Notes: generated by a model from the letters alone, not told the origin. Counted from the first letter of the stretch, positions 1-11,080 are shown. The stretch is DNA of 64,000 nt from Anisodus tanguticus (GCA_034509755.1 CM067553.1:47744110-47808109), one strand, 5' to 3'. Made by a program: numbers and translations.

Positions 1-1589
1 GAGGACTCCCCGTCTTGAAATCATTTACAGAGAAACCAAATGGATCAAATTCAATAGAAACGGAATTGGCAGTAGTGAATTTACGGACAGAGACTAAGTT
101 TTTAATCAATTTGGGGGCGTGTAGGGTATTTTTCAAGATAAGAGGGGGATGAGGGGGAGACAATGTTTTATGACCATAACCACGAATTGGAATAGAATTG
201 ACATTACCAACAATTATACCGCGAGGGTTGCTCAAATTGGAATAAGACGAGAGAGTACCTGAATTGGATGTCATGTGGGTAGTGGCACCGGTGTCCATAT
301 ACCAATTCGGGTCCGGTTGAGTCAAACCCAGTGTGTGCATCGCGACCTCGATATCTGTGAATGGGGCCTGCTGCGTGATGGGCTTGCGGGGGCCGAGGCC
401 CAAGCATCCCTGCTTGCGGTCTCGGCCTAGACTGTTGTTGGCCGTAATTGGACCAGGCCGAATAGGGTCTGGACTGCTGCTGTTGGCTTGCCACTGCCGC
501 TGGGAGGTAAACTGGCTTGGCCCAAACTGCTGTTGTGGGGCCCACTGCCACTGCATAGGGGCCCACTGTGGCCCCCAGAACTGTTGTTGCTACTGCTGAC
601 CACCGCGAGGACCCCCACTGCCACCACCATTCTGCCGGCTGCCGTCGTTGTTGCCGCCGTGGTTTTTTCCATTTTTCTTATTTCCACCCTTTTTGCCGCC
701 ACCGTTGTTGCGGTTTTGGCTCGAGTTGTTGGAATCGGTAGGATATATCGTGGACTCGGTCATCATGACTACGGTACTAGTACCGGTAGGCACTCGTTTC
801 GCTATGCCTGCTTCTTCTATTGTAAGCATAGAACGCGCCTGATAAAATTGCGGAAGCGAATTGCTTTGCCGAAGAAGTGTTCCCATACCACTATAGGCCT
901 CGGAGAGGCCGGAAACCATTTGGAGGACCAAACGATCGTTCAAAACTGGCGCGCCAACGTTGCGAAGTTGGTCCGCCAATTCCTTTAATCTTTTGCAATA
1001 AGCCGAAACATTAGGGAAATCTTCCATATTGACGTGGGAGAAATCCTACTCAAGGGTAACGACTCTAGAATTTTGATTATCTTGAAATATATCACACAGT
1101 CTATCCCAAGTCGCCTGTGCCATAGCGTCAGGCTCAATAATTATTTGCAAAAGGTCGGTAGATATTGTGGAATATATCCACTGAAGGACGGTAGCATCAA
1201 TAGTCGTCCACAACTTAGGATCATCCTCGCATTTTGGCACCTCCGTATCCTCAGGAGACGCGGGGATTATGTGATGGATGACTTGATGCGATCATGCGTG
1301 AATTTTGCACAGTTCGGCCCACGTCGCATATTGGACATTTTCTATTTCAAGAACGAGAGGGATGTTATTCTTGATGTTAGAAACTGTAAGTGCCGGATGA
1401 AACATGTTCCGGGATGTAGACATATTGATAGAACAATATGTGATTGAGGGATTAGGGAGAAAATTTTGGGAAAAAAAGACGTTCCGTCGGCACACAAACC
1501 GAGAGCAAAACGTCTCGGAAGTGGAGGGAAGTCGACGGAAAATTTAGGAGAGTAGAGAGAGGATTTTAAGACCTAGACTCTTGATACCA
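1..1589 (-). pseudogene. Ty1/copia gag and protease start, decayed
   Basis: Read on the minus strand from the LTR at 1590, gag begins at an ATG at 1421-1423 (MSTSRNMFHPALTVSNIK) and continues in pieces (about 1292-1423, 1046-1240, 590-1027) separated by frameshifts. The middle piece carries the conserved gag core (SAYCKRLKELADQL, then YSGMGTLLRQ). A Gly/Asn/Gln/Pro-rich linker follows, then the retroviral-type aspartic protease start WYMDTGATTHMT at about 269-310. From there to position 1 the reading matches the region before the integrase. The rest of pol lies outside the window. The family is the same as the element at 61611-64000, whose gag is collinear. The frameshifts mean it cannot make an intact polyprotein. 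Family assignment is firm; the exact lineage within copia is not resolved. Confidence 0.85.
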
Positions 1590-1810
1590 TGAAAGAAATA
1601 ATCCTTTAATTATTTTCATTAATTGAAATGCTATATATACAAGTTACATAATAGGAGAATCTTATTTCTATTCTATTCATAAAACCGTATTCTATACATT
1701 TATGGTAATACACTAATTATGGTAATACAATACTAATTATATTACAACCTTACCTAAACTAGGATACTAAATATTTATCATAAATTACACATAATTGTGT
1801 ATATTTAACA
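1590..1810 (-). repeat. copia 5' LTR with adjacent primer binding site
   Basis: On the minus strand this 221-bp block starts TGTTAAATATACAC and ends TTTCTTTCA. It is followed directly by TGGTATCA (1582-1589), the usual copia primer binding site complementary to initiator tRNA-Met. The 3' terminal 40 bases resemble the end of the LTR at 61611-61984. It is AT-rich. The matching 3' LTR lies outside the window, so the target duplication cannot be tested. Confidence 0.75.
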
Positions 1811-2696
1811 CAAACTGATAATCGATAAATCGAATCGGTAATATATAAAACTGGACCGAACCGATCAATAAGCACCCCTAGTGAAGACCCAAGTGACAAA
1901 TGTGTGGAGCCCAACTTCTCAAACTAAGAAGTAGGGTTTTCTTGGAATCCGATTCTTAACAAGAAAAGAGAAGGGTGAAATTAAAAAATATATATTATTG
2001 TCTTGAGTTAATGGATGGAACTTGTAGAGCACTAATTAATGTGAATATTTGGTGAGAAGAAGGGAAAAGAGAGTTGTATGGTTAAAACATTTTCTTTCTT
2101 TGAGACTTCAGTGACCAATATGGCAATTGGAAAAGTTTATTCAGAGAGGGGAGAGATTAAAAGGCTTATATAATAAGTTGCATGATCTTATTAGCCGCGA
2201 CCATATATTTCTTTCCTTTTTTTCTACTGTAATTTTTTTCCTCTCTCATCACACTCAAGCGATTTCTTATAACCAACTACCTCGAATGTCTCATCTTGCT
2301 CAGGTAACCTCCTCCACCTCTCTTTGTCTGAATCTCTCCTTTCTCTTTATTAATTAGAAAAGATAATTAAGTGGTTTTTTTGAAAAAATTATAGTTAGGT
2401 GACCATCTGTATCATATGTTTTGATGCAATATAATTCAAATACCAATAATGTCTCAAGTTTTATTCGACAGCTTCACATACACACACAACCAAAAAAAAA
2501 ATCTAATTTTGATATCCTTATTCTAGATTATGTGTATTTTCTATGTGTTAACTTTAGTTCTTTATTAATTAGTTAGGATGTAGTGTAATTGAATTCGAGC
2601 AGAGTATGTAATTAACCTACGATGTGATAAGGAATTTCATTATCTTAGAAGAGACTAACTTGGAGATCCTTACCCATGAAAAACAACACTAGTTAT
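1811..2696. other. AT-rich intergenic stretch, no gene recognised
   Basis: I recognise no coding sequence. A TATA-like TTATATAATAAG lies at about 2167, followed by a pyrimidine-rich stretch and a short open frame that ends at a possible splice donor (ATGTCTCATCTTGCTCAG, then GTAACC). This could be a promoter with a first exon, but no continuation was identified, so it is left unannotated. Confidence 0.3.
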
Positions 2697-3600
2697 TGTG
2701 GGTTACAACAATTGCAGGAAACGGAAAGTAAGTAATATTATAAATTCTAGAAAGGATAAACTAAAGATTACAACAAACTGGAATCAAGAACGTTACAAAC
2801 TCCTTGTGATTTGCTGAGTCGAGTAATGACACTCTGTCTTTAAGACAAAATTGTCCCGTATATATCCTTTTACGTTGTCGGGCAATAGTTTCCCAAAATA
2901 CAACAACAACTTAACAAATGAGCAAAGAAAACTCAAGTGTTACTTTGGAAGAACTTTGAATATAGAAAACTTGCTAGAGAGGAAGAAGAAGATTTCAGAA
3001 AATTTCTTAAGTGTTTTTAAACAATTGAGCCAAAGGCCTCAATTTATAGTGTAAGGAGATGACCCCTCAACTAGACAACTAATGGCCTTCAATAGCCATG
3101 TAATGACACTTATTGAGGGGTTTCATTCAGCCAAATAATGGCTGAATTCATGTGCCAAATAATTGAGATTCAATGCTCCAAAACCAGCCCAAAAGTCTAT
3201 CGCGGCATTCTGCCTCCGAAGCGCCGCAGCTCTGTGAATTATCGTCGCGGCGCCTCGGCTCCGGTAGACAACCACCAATTAGCGCTGCGGCGCTGCCATG
3301 GGGGCGTTGCGGCCCTTCACGACTCCGCGGTGATTTCCGACACGTTTCATCTTTACACTTTGTACACTTCTTCCTTCGTTTACCAATGTGGAATACTTGT
3401 CATTTGGCCAACAATCGTCCATCATTTTATGTCTCAAACGTATTACTTACGTACCAATATATCTTTCACTAATAAAATTTGCGATATTTGGCACTACGTG
3501 CGCACATGTGTGGAAACGACGTTTCCGGCGTGTGGGGCCCCAATTGTTCGATTCATAAATAATGAGATAAACTTAATTCCACATTAGTAAATTTCCAACA
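2697..3600 (-). repeat. 3' LTR of the copia element
   Basis: About 904 bp, a direct repeat of 6753-7568. On the plus strand it starts TGTGGGTTACAACAATTGCAGG and ends AATTTCCAACA. It contains a GC-rich block around 3200-3330 built of GCGGCGC-like words in an otherwise AT-rich LTR. It is about 90 bp longer than the 5' LTR because of indels, including a stretch near 3075-3175 missing from the other copy. Confidence 0.92.
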
Positions 3601-4227
3601 ATCCCCTCTTGAAAGAGATTTTGGCGCACTCACATGGTGCATTTTCCAGCAATCTATCAGCGGACCGATATTGCATCATGAGAGATAGCTTCAACTTTGA
3701 ACCTTCCATAGTTGAATACCATCGGACTTACTTACTTCGCGGTGAACGTGATGTCTTGAACCGTCAGTGTTTAGTGTAAACCAAGTCAACGGTACCAACA
3801 CAACAACTTCCCTTACTCTGTTCTTTGTAATGTTTTGTCCGTTGTGGCCGTGGACACTTCTTAGATTCTTAAGTGTGTTCATTTGAGGCGGCATGTCCTC
3901 GCACTTAAATAGGTGGTCTCCTATAAGGTATCCTGCTATACCCCACTTTACAAGTGTTAGGAACCATTAAAAGTTTTTCCAAACCTAACCTCAACCGTTG
4001 AGGATCATTAAAGGTTTTGGAAACTTAACATTTACCCACATTGCAGATAGCGCTTAATGTCTATCGCGGGAACGACTTTGGATTGACGTTTCTTTACAGA
4101 AATCACTATCTGAAGTGCTTATGCTTCCACCGAAGCGCTCAACTGAACCTTTATAGGTTAGTTTTCCCATTGAACCTAATTCATGGAATCTCCAGTCAGT
4201 AAGTTTGGGTTACCACTGTATTGGTCC

Positions 4228-5118
4228 TTATGCCTTGTGTTTTAAGCCCATTCCCCTAGACAAGCAGAACATATTATCTTTGGGTAAGCCCTTAGTCAGT
4301 GTGTCCGCTATGTTATCCTTTGATTTTATGTAATCAATGGATATTATACCCGTGGTGATCAGTTGCCTAACGGCCTTATGTCTCCATCGAATATGACGAG
4401 ACTTGTCATTGTACATAGAACTATGTGCCCTTCCTAGAGCCGACTGACTATCGCAATAGATCATTATAGAAGGTACGAGTTTGTCCCAATAAGGGACATC
4501 CTCTAAGAAGTCGTGAAACCACTCAGCTTCCTTTCCTGCTTTTTCTAAAGCGATAAACTCTGATTTTATCGCGGATCGGGCGATGCAAGTTTTCTTAGAG
4601 GATTTCCAAGACATAGCTCCACCACCAATTGTAAATATATACCCACTGGTGGACTTGGTGTTCTCTATATCAGATATCCAACTTGCATCATTGTACCCCT
4701 CTAGTACAGCTGGATATCTCGAATAATGCAACCCATAAGTTAGCGTGTATTTCAGGTATCGTAGTACCCGATTCAATGCCTTCCAATGATCATTACTCGG
4801 ATTATGGGTAAACCTAGCCAACTTGTTAGCTGCATAAGCAATATTAGGTCGGGTGCAGTTTGTTATGTACATCAAACTTCCAATCACGTGTGCATATTGC
4901 TCCTGGCATACGGGTGCACCACGATTTTTATAAAGCTTTTGATTTCTATCCAGTGATGACTTCATCGGCGAACTATCAAACATCTCAAACTTTCTCAACA
5001 AATCCTCGATGTAGTGAGACTGAGATAAGACCAGTCCGTCAGACGTCTTAGAGATATTTAGCCCTAAGATGACATATGTGATACCCATATCCTTCATGTC
5101 GAAGCATTGTTTCAACAT
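4228..5118 (-). pseudogene. copia RT C-terminus and RNase H
   Basis: One open frame of 296 codons. It starts in the reverse transcriptase after the catalytic YVDD region (FDMKDMGITYVILGLNI, the region following it) and runs through the connection (VIGSLMYITNCTRPNIAYA) into copia RNase H (GYNDASWISD, then ARSAIKSEFIALEKAGKEAEW, YCDSQSALGRA, and the end HIRWRHKAVRQ with NIADTLTKGL). The RNase H acidic residues are recognisable. The N-terminal half of RT is missing because of the internal deletion just upstream (about 5119-5121). The frame is open, but no start or promoter of its own is evident. Confidence 0.9.
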
Positions 5119-5120
5119 GT

Positions 5121-6714
5121 TCTACACACATCTCACACTTATGTTGAGGGTTTACGTCAATAGACAGCAACAACTCCAACTTAACCAACCTTTGGATGGA
5201 CTTATAGTTAACATGTCTTAATCTATGATGCCATAATTAGAGGACTCAAGCAAGTAAAAAGAAGCTTCAATATTATTGCTTGCACGTATTACAAACATGG
5301 CGTTAACTTTGAAGAGGCCTTCACAGACGAAGCCTTTTCCCACAAAAGTTCAATTCTTGGTGATTACAAACTTATTGGACTCAAATACTAGCCTAAAACC
5401 AGTATTAACCAATAAATGATCTGAAATTAAATTCCTCCTAATCTCAGAGACATGCATCACTTCCTTCAGAGTGAGCTCCTTTTCAGAAGTCATCTTCATG
5501 ACTACCTTTCCTACCCCCAGCACGTTAGAGGAAGTGTTGTTACCCATGAACAACTTTTTGTCTGTAACTGGTGTATATGTGGAGAAGGTATCTCTATTGG
5601 AACAAATATGTCTGGTAGCACCCGTGTCCATCCACCATTGCATGGGATTCTCAACAAGGTTTGCTTCAAGCACCACCACTGAGAACTCCTCAATCATGTC
5701 ATCAAGAAGCGTGTCTTTGACGATGTTAGCATGTGCCTTGCCTTTGGCCTTGGCCTTATCTTGTTGCTCAGTCTTGAGCTTGCGGCAGTCCTTGATCATG
5801 TGACCAGGTTTCCCACAGTGGTGACAGTTTCCCTTGAACTTCTCCGTCGCTTGGGTCTTGCCGTCTTTCTGGAACTTGCGCTTCTTGCTTGGGTTCCCTT
5901 TGGCCTCAGCCAGATTTGCCTTTGCCTCAGAGGGTTTTTTTGCCCGAGGCAAGGCCTTCTTATTATCTTCCTGAATCTGGAGTTTGATAATAAGTTCTTC
6001 AAAGTTCATTTCCTTTGTCTTGAGTTTTAAGTAACCCATAAACTCATTCCACGAGGGAGGTAACTTTTCAATCAGTGATGCAACCAAAAATTGCTCATTT
6101 GGTTTTATACCTTCCAAATCTAGGTGATGTAGAATCATTTGGAATTCCTGGACTTGGGACATCACAGTTTTGCTATCCACCATTTGAAATTTCAGGAATT
6201 TCACAACGATGAATTTCTTTGTACCAGCATCTCGTGCGTTATACTTCTTCTACAGCTTTTCCCATAACTCTTTGGCAGTGCCTACGGCGCAATACACCGT
6301 GTAGAGTAGGTCTGACAGACAGTTCATAATATAGTTCTTACACATGAAGTCACTATGACTCCAAGCATCAAGAACCATCTTCATGCGATTGGCGACATTG
6401 ATACCTTGGCCCCCTCCAGCCGTTTCATTAGGTTGAGGGTCCACTTCATCTCCAGCGTGTGGAGGATCTTCGGTTAGAAAAAGAGTTATTCCCATAACAG
6501 TCAGATAAAACAACATCTTCTGCTGCTATCTCTTAAAGTTGGAGCCCATAAACTTCTATGGGCGTTCATTGTGGAAACCGGAGGGTGGAGGAACAATAAC
6601 ATTCCTTTGAGCAACCAGAAAGGCATTGGGTGTGCCTTGAGCAGTAGGGAAGGCAGAGGGGTTGCCTTGAGTAGCAGCAGCATAATCAGAAGCGAGTTGT
6701 TCTCTTCCAGTCAT
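5121..6714 (-). pseudogene. copia gag, protease and truncated pre-integrase region
   Basis: Gag starts at the ATG at 6712-6714 (MTGREQLASDYAAATQ), 39 bases inside the 5' LTR, and is broken by a stop and frame changes near 6530 and 6204-6250. The 5350-6204 frame holds the gag core (KLPPSWNEFMGYLK), a lysine-rich region, one CCHC zinc knuckle CHHCGKPGHMIKDC at about 5785-5826, and the aspartic protease WWMDTGATRHICSNRDTF at about 5610-5640. After 5350, pre-integrase words (HVNYKSIQRLVKL, then HKCEMCVE) continue to about 5121. There the sequence switches to RT. The deletion thus joins the pre-integrase zinc region directly to RT. Confidence 0.88.
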
Positions 6715-6752
6715 CTTTCTAAGCACTTACAAATCAAAACTTGTCTTAAAAT

Positions 6753-7568
6753 TGTGGGTTACAATAATTGCAGGAAACGGGAAGTAAGTAAATATTACAA
6801 ATTCTAGAAAGGATAAACTAAAGATTACAATAAACTGGAATCAAGGACGTTACAAACTCCTTGTGATTTGCTGAGTCGAGTGATGGAACTCTTTCTTTAA
6901 GACAAGATTGCCCCGTATATATCATTTTACGTTGTCGGTCAATAGTCTCCCAAGATACAACAACAACTTAACGAATGAGCAAAGGAAACTCAAGTGTTAC
7001 TCTGGAAGAACTTTGAATATAGAAAACTTGCTAGAGAGGAAGAAGAAGATTTCAAAAAATTTCTTAAGTGTTTTTAAACAATTGAGCCAAATGCCTCAAT
7101 TTATAGTGTAAGGAGATGACCCCACAACTCCCAAAAGTCAAAACTTTTCATCTTTCCATCGCAGCATTCTGCCTCCGAAGCGCTGCGGCTCTGCGAATTA
7201 GTGTCGCGGTGCCTCAGCTCCAGTAGATAACCACCAATTAGCACCGCGGCGCTGCCATGGGGGCGTCGTGACTCCGACGGGGTTGCGCTGCGGCCCTTCA
7301 CGGCTCCGCGGCGATTTTCGACACGTTTCATATTTACACTTTGTACACTTCTTCCTTCGTTTACCAACGTGAAATACTTGTCATTGGCCAACAACTGTCC
7401 ATCATTCTATGTCTCAAACGTATTACTTACGTACCAATATCTCTTTCACTAATGAAATTTGCGATACTTGGCACTACGTGCGCACGTGTGTGGAAACGAC
7501 GTTTCCGACGTGCGGGACCCCAATTGTTCGAGTCATAAATAATGGGATAAACTTAATTCCACACAACA
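6753..7568 (-). repeat. 5' LTR of the copia element
   Basis: Direct repeat of 2697-3600, 816 bp. On the minus strand it begins TGTTGTGTGGAATTAAG and ends TTGTAACCCACA. It is followed at 7569 by the target duplication GTTAT. The sequence just inside (minus ATTTTAAGACAAG) is not the initiator-tRNA-Met primer site, so the primer tRNA was not identified. Confidence 0.92.
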
Positions 7569-7748
7569 GTTATTGTTTTTTTCTCATTAATTTGAAATGA
7601 ATGAAATTTTCAAATTTGATTAAGGACCATAAACATTATGGATTTTTAGCTCCATCTTCAATAATCAAGCTATTTAATGAAGGAATGAGACAATGAATGA
7701 AGCAAGGAGCAAGGCTTAGTAATATGTGACACAAAAAGTAACTATTGC

Positions 7749-8091
7749 TTAAAATAATGGATCTTGGATCTAACTCAACCCCAAAAGCTAGCTTGTAGGG
7801 TGAGGATTGTTCAAGTCCATATAAGGAGTCCATGTTCTCATTCCATATACGATGTGGGACTCTTAACACTCCCCCGCACACCCAGACCTTGTTAACTGGA
7901 GCGTGGATAATATAATTTGCGGGCCTAATATCGATGAACAAAGAATTGGAATGAGTCTGGCTCTGATACCATAAAAAGAATGGATCTTGGGTCTAAATCA
8001 ACCCCAAAAGGTAGCTTGTAGGGTGAGGATTGTCCAAGTCCGTATAAGGAGTTAATGTTCCCATTTCATATCCGATGTGGGACACTTAACA
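7749..8091 (-). mobile_element. TRIM (terminal-repeat retrotransposon in miniature)
   Basis: Two direct repeats of about 120 bp (about 7749-7868 and 7972-8091) flank about 100 bp with no coding sequence. On the minus strand each repeat starts TGTTAAG(T/A)GTCCCACATCG, typical of plant TRIM LTRs. The right repeat is followed by TGGTATCAGAGCC (7959-7971), a perfect initiator-tRNA-Met primer site. A purine-rich GGGTGTGCGGGGGAG precedes the left repeat. LTR-PBS-PPT-LTR in about 340 bp, without gag or pol, defines a TRIM. I did not find a convincing target duplication. A second, older copy of the same type is at 48656-49375. Confidence 0.82.
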
Positions 8092-8457
8092 CAATCCATA
8101 CAATTATCATATGCTAACCAATATATATATTTTTATCATAACATGAGAGAAACTCCTTTAGTACTAGACATCAAACATCTAGGGTTTTACATAAAAATAG
8201 TCGCTACTGAAAAGATCAAAATTTCCAACGAAACAATTGCGACGAGTACAATTCGACAGGAAGTCTGTCCGAAATTCTTATTTTTCTAGTTGTGATTACA
8301 CTCCTCTTATTGAAATTTCACACACAATAGCTAGTAAAGTGCACAACACTCTTTCAACTTGATGTCGCCCCTGAATCTTGTAACTTCAGTAAGATTTCGC
8401 GATGACATATCAGTAAAACTTTATTGACTATAAATACATAAAAGTTAAAAATATTTG
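8092..8457. other. 3' flank of the FT-like gene
   Basis: AT-rich sequence downstream of the FT-like stop codon (minus strand). It probably includes the 3' untranslated region. No other gene, RNA or repeat was recognised. Confidence 0.4.
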
Positions 8458-8681
8458 TTATGCGCGTCGTCCACCGGTACCACTCTCCCTGTGGCAATTG
8501 AAGTAAACTGATGCAACAGGCAAACCAAGATTGTATACCTTTGCAAAGTCTCTTGTGTTAAAATTCCCACGCCGACAAGGGCCATACACAGTTTCACGAC
8601 CCAATTGTCGAAATAGCACGAAAACAAATCGATGAATTCCCATTGAAGGTGTTGGACTCTCGTAGCGTACAATTTCATTGC
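8458..8681 (-). CDS. FT-like exon 4
   Basis: It follows the acceptor TTTTATACAG and runs 224 nt to TAA (8458-8460). It encodes NEIVRYESPTPSMGIHRFVF, then the altered loop VYGPCRRGNFNTRDF, then YNLGLPVASVYFNCHRESG and a GTGGRRA end. The frame is open throughout, with no internal stop. Confidence 0.9.
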
Positions 8682-10328
8682 CTGTATAAAATACGCATTA
8701 GGGATCCAAGAACTTAATAAAGAAAAAAAAAAGTATACATAGCAGTCCACGTGGACTTAAATAATTCCAAGACCAAGAAGATCATCCGTATAAATGATAT
8801 CCACATCTGTATAAAATTAAGCTAAAGTTCATTAACGTTTCACAGACCAATAAAAATGATTATTATCTAGCTTGGAAGCATATTTGAGGTAAATATGTTA
8901 ATAAGCACGAGATAATTTGCTAACACCTAAGATATGAATTAATATAGGACGAACTCATATTTCACATAATGTGGGTGCCAGAAAATTTTGTTGAATGGGC
9001 TTGGCCCATTCATATCACCAGATATCCAAGAGCTAACATAACATATCACCTCCAAATTGTTACAATATTTTATCCGTCGCCATTATTAAATTGGCTAAAA
9101 GTGTAAATGTACAATACGGGAAGCATTTATCGTTCTTTTTCTCATGTTTTTTCTTGTGATTACTTTTCCATTGTATAAACTGGAAATAATAATTTTGGAA
9201 GAAGCTCATGCAACAAAACAAATGAAATGCAATCTTCTAAAAGAAAATAACCAATCTCCTATGTCCTATCATTCAACAGCGCTCTCACACACCCAGTGAC
9301 AGAGACAGAATTTTCATCTCGGAGTTAAAAAATATGAAGAAGTGAGTTTTATATATATACACGAGTGAGTTCGAATGAACCCCCGGTGCCTACCTAGCTA
9401 TGCCCCTGCACACCCCAACCACACCCCACAACCCAATAAAACAACCAAAGAAAGAAAAAAAAATCATATGGAACTAGTTAAGCTAGACTAACCAGTGAAG
9501 ATACTCCCTCAAGCTAGGGTTGCTTGGGCTTGGAGCATCAGGATCCACCATAATCTTCATAAACAAAGAGCACAAAAATTCAAATGTCATCAAGCATTCC
9601 ACATTAAGAAAAATAAAATAAAACTATACACTGTTGTGTGTGGCGGTTCGAAGCACGTACATTTAGTGGCGGGGTAAAAAAATTCAAAAATATCACGCTT
9701 GAGATTTGAATCCAATACTTCTCTTATACCAAGGTGGTTTAAAAAATTCATACATATGTATAAGAAAATTACTTTTAAGCGCAATATAGAAAATTACTTT
9801 TATAGTATTTGCGCAATATAGAAAATTACTTTTATCGTATTTGCGCAATATAACTTTCTGATAGAGGCCATTCAATCCTGTTCATTGCACGTGGTGTCGC
9901 CACTACATACGGGCATCAAACTTCATAAATTTCAATGTGAGTCTAGAGTACTTGAGTCAAAACATATGTATAAAAAAATGAGAGAGTATATAAAGTACTA
10001 TAATCGACCATAGTTAATAGTAATTCAAAACATTCGAAAAAGTACTTGAGTCATTGTGATCAGAGAAAAACCTCTTCCTCATAGTAATAGTGTAACATAA
10101 AATAAAATAAAAGTGAGCGAATTTATAATTTACCAGTGTGTAAAAGTTGCGAAGATCATCCCCTCCAATATGAACCCTAGGTTGCATAACAACTTGAGAA
10201 GGTTTCAATACACCTGCATTATTCATTTTTCTATTATTAAAAACCACTCTAAGATCAACAGACCTAGTGAATGGCTCTAAAACATCTCCTATCACACGAC
10301 CAACTATCAATGGATCTACACTTGACAT
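8458..10328 (-). CDS. FT/SP-family PEBP (florigen-like) gene, exon 3 not found
   Basis: Exons are at 10134-10328, 9493-9554 and 8458-8681 on the minus strand. FT-family proteins are small phosphatidylethanolamine-binding proteins that move to the shoot apex and act with FD and 14-3-3 proteins to promote or repress flowering. Exon sizes (195, 62 and 224 nt) and phases match the canonical four-exon FT gene. Motifs include DPLIVGRVIGDVL, GGDDLRNFYTL, DPDAPSPSNPSLREYLHW and GIHRFVFVLFRQLGR. The Tyr in REYLHW, equivalent to Arabidopsis FT Tyr85, points to the FT rather than the TFL1 side. In the segment-B loop FT has YAPGWRQN, whereas this gene has YGPCRRGN, changing the positions equivalent to Gly137, Trp138 and Gln140. 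The 41-nt exon 3 (VTDIPATT region) was not found between 8682 and 9492. Joining exon 2 directly to exon 4 shifts the frame into a stop. It may be a repressor-type paralogue or a pseudogene. Confidence 0.85.
9493..9554 (-). CDS. FT-like exon 2 (62 nt)
   Basis: It follows an AG acceptor (ATGAAG) and ends CACTG before GTTAGT. It encodes IMVDPDAPSPSNPSLREYLH plus two bases of the Trp codon. Length and phase are exactly those of FT exon 2. It contains the DPDxP ligand-pocket motif and the Tyr85-equivalent residue. Confidence 0.9.
10134..10328 (-). CDS. FT-like exon 1
   Basis: 65 codons from the ATG at 10326-10328 to a GTAAAT donor at 10133. It starts MSSVDPLIVGRVIGDVLEPF and ends GGDDLRNFYTL, the standard end of FT exon 1. 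A very AT-rich TA repeat lies directly upstream (10331-10366). Confidence 0.88.
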
Positions 10329-11080
10329 GATAATATATTATATTATATATATATATATATTATCACCATACTAAGATAGTTAATTTTTTTTCTTTCAATG
10401 TTATCGAAATGATTGATCAAATGGAGGAAGTAGCTATGGCTATTTATATGAGTAGTACTGTTGGTATTGCGTGGTGGTTATATATGCCAAGAATCTATAA
10501 TCTTTTTATGGTATTCTTCTACTAGAAAACCCTATTCTTAGTTGATGTTGATATTTGAAAGACAATGAACTTATGAAGACATGCATCTCAAGCAGAGGTG
10601 GCAAATCTGCGAATTGGGTCAATTGGTCAATGAATGAGACATGATCCATCCAGTTTGAGCTTGCTTGAGTCAAAATGATCAAGTTAAATGACGGGTCATA
10701 ACAAATTTTTCGCACAACATGATCCAACCTCTTTTTTTTTTAAGAAAAGAAAATGTGAAAATTAATGCATTTTTCTTATAATATTAGATTAAGTTCTGCC
10801 AGATTGACATAATTCTCTACCTCAAAATTTGGTTTTGTAAGTTTGGGTTGGGTTTCATTTTGACCCATCCGGTTACACTATATATTTTGACATTTTTTAT
10901 TTTTTCTTAATTTGGACCATTTCTAAGATTTGTGCATGTCATCCTTGCACAGGAACCATGTTTATCTTCTTAATATCGTTACAATTATATCAGATATTTC
11001 TAATGGTACAACGTGTTTTCATTCAAAAGTTTGATGGGTCATTTGAGTCCAACTCATTAGATCAAGTCAACAAACGAGTC
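10329..11080. other. 5' flank of the FT-like gene, no gene recognised
   Basis: The first 40 bases upstream of the FT ATG are TA-repeat rich. At about 10594 (GAGGTGGCAAATCTGCG) a stretch begins that resembles the end of a small hAT-type MITE, but no matching opposite end was located. The rest is AT-rich without features I can support. Confidence 0.3.

Larger units (their letters stand above)
2697..7568 (-). mobile_element. Ty1/copia LTR retrotransposon with large internal deletion
   Basis: This is a complete insertion on the minus strand. The 5' LTR is at 6753-7568, the 3' LTR at 2697-3600, and a 5-bp target duplication GTTAT flanks it at 2692-2696 and 7569-7573. LTRs run from TGTTG to CCCACA. 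Next to the 3' LTR is a purine-rich tract (minus strand AAGAGGGGAT, 3601-3610). The internal region is only about 3.15 kb. Gag, protease and the start of the GAG-pre-integrase domain are present, then the reading jumps into the C-terminal part of reverse transcriptase. The integrase core and the catalytic half of RT are therefore deleted. It would be non-autonomous even without its stops. The LTRs differ by about 12 bp (GAAATTTACTAA-like, present only in the 3' LTR) and scattered substitutions. Confidence 0.93.

Noticed and set aside
204..988. Long open frames on the plus strand opposite copia gag
   Set aside because: They are antisense shadows of the Gly/Pro/Gln-rich gag linker; composition explains the lack of stops.
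2127..2357. Possible promoter and first exon (TATA-like box, MSHLAQ then GTAACC)
   Set aside because: No homology, no downstream exon found on either side of the copia insertion; a short open frame in AT-rich DNA is expected by chance.
10331..10366. TA repeat as a possible TATA/regulatory element of the FT-like gene
   Set aside because: It touches the start codon, too close for a core promoter; a simple-sequence tract is the plainer reading.
10594..11080. hAT-type MITE upstream of the FT-like gene
   Set aside because: One end (GAGGTGGCAAAT) looks right, but I could not find the second end or an 8-bp duplication.
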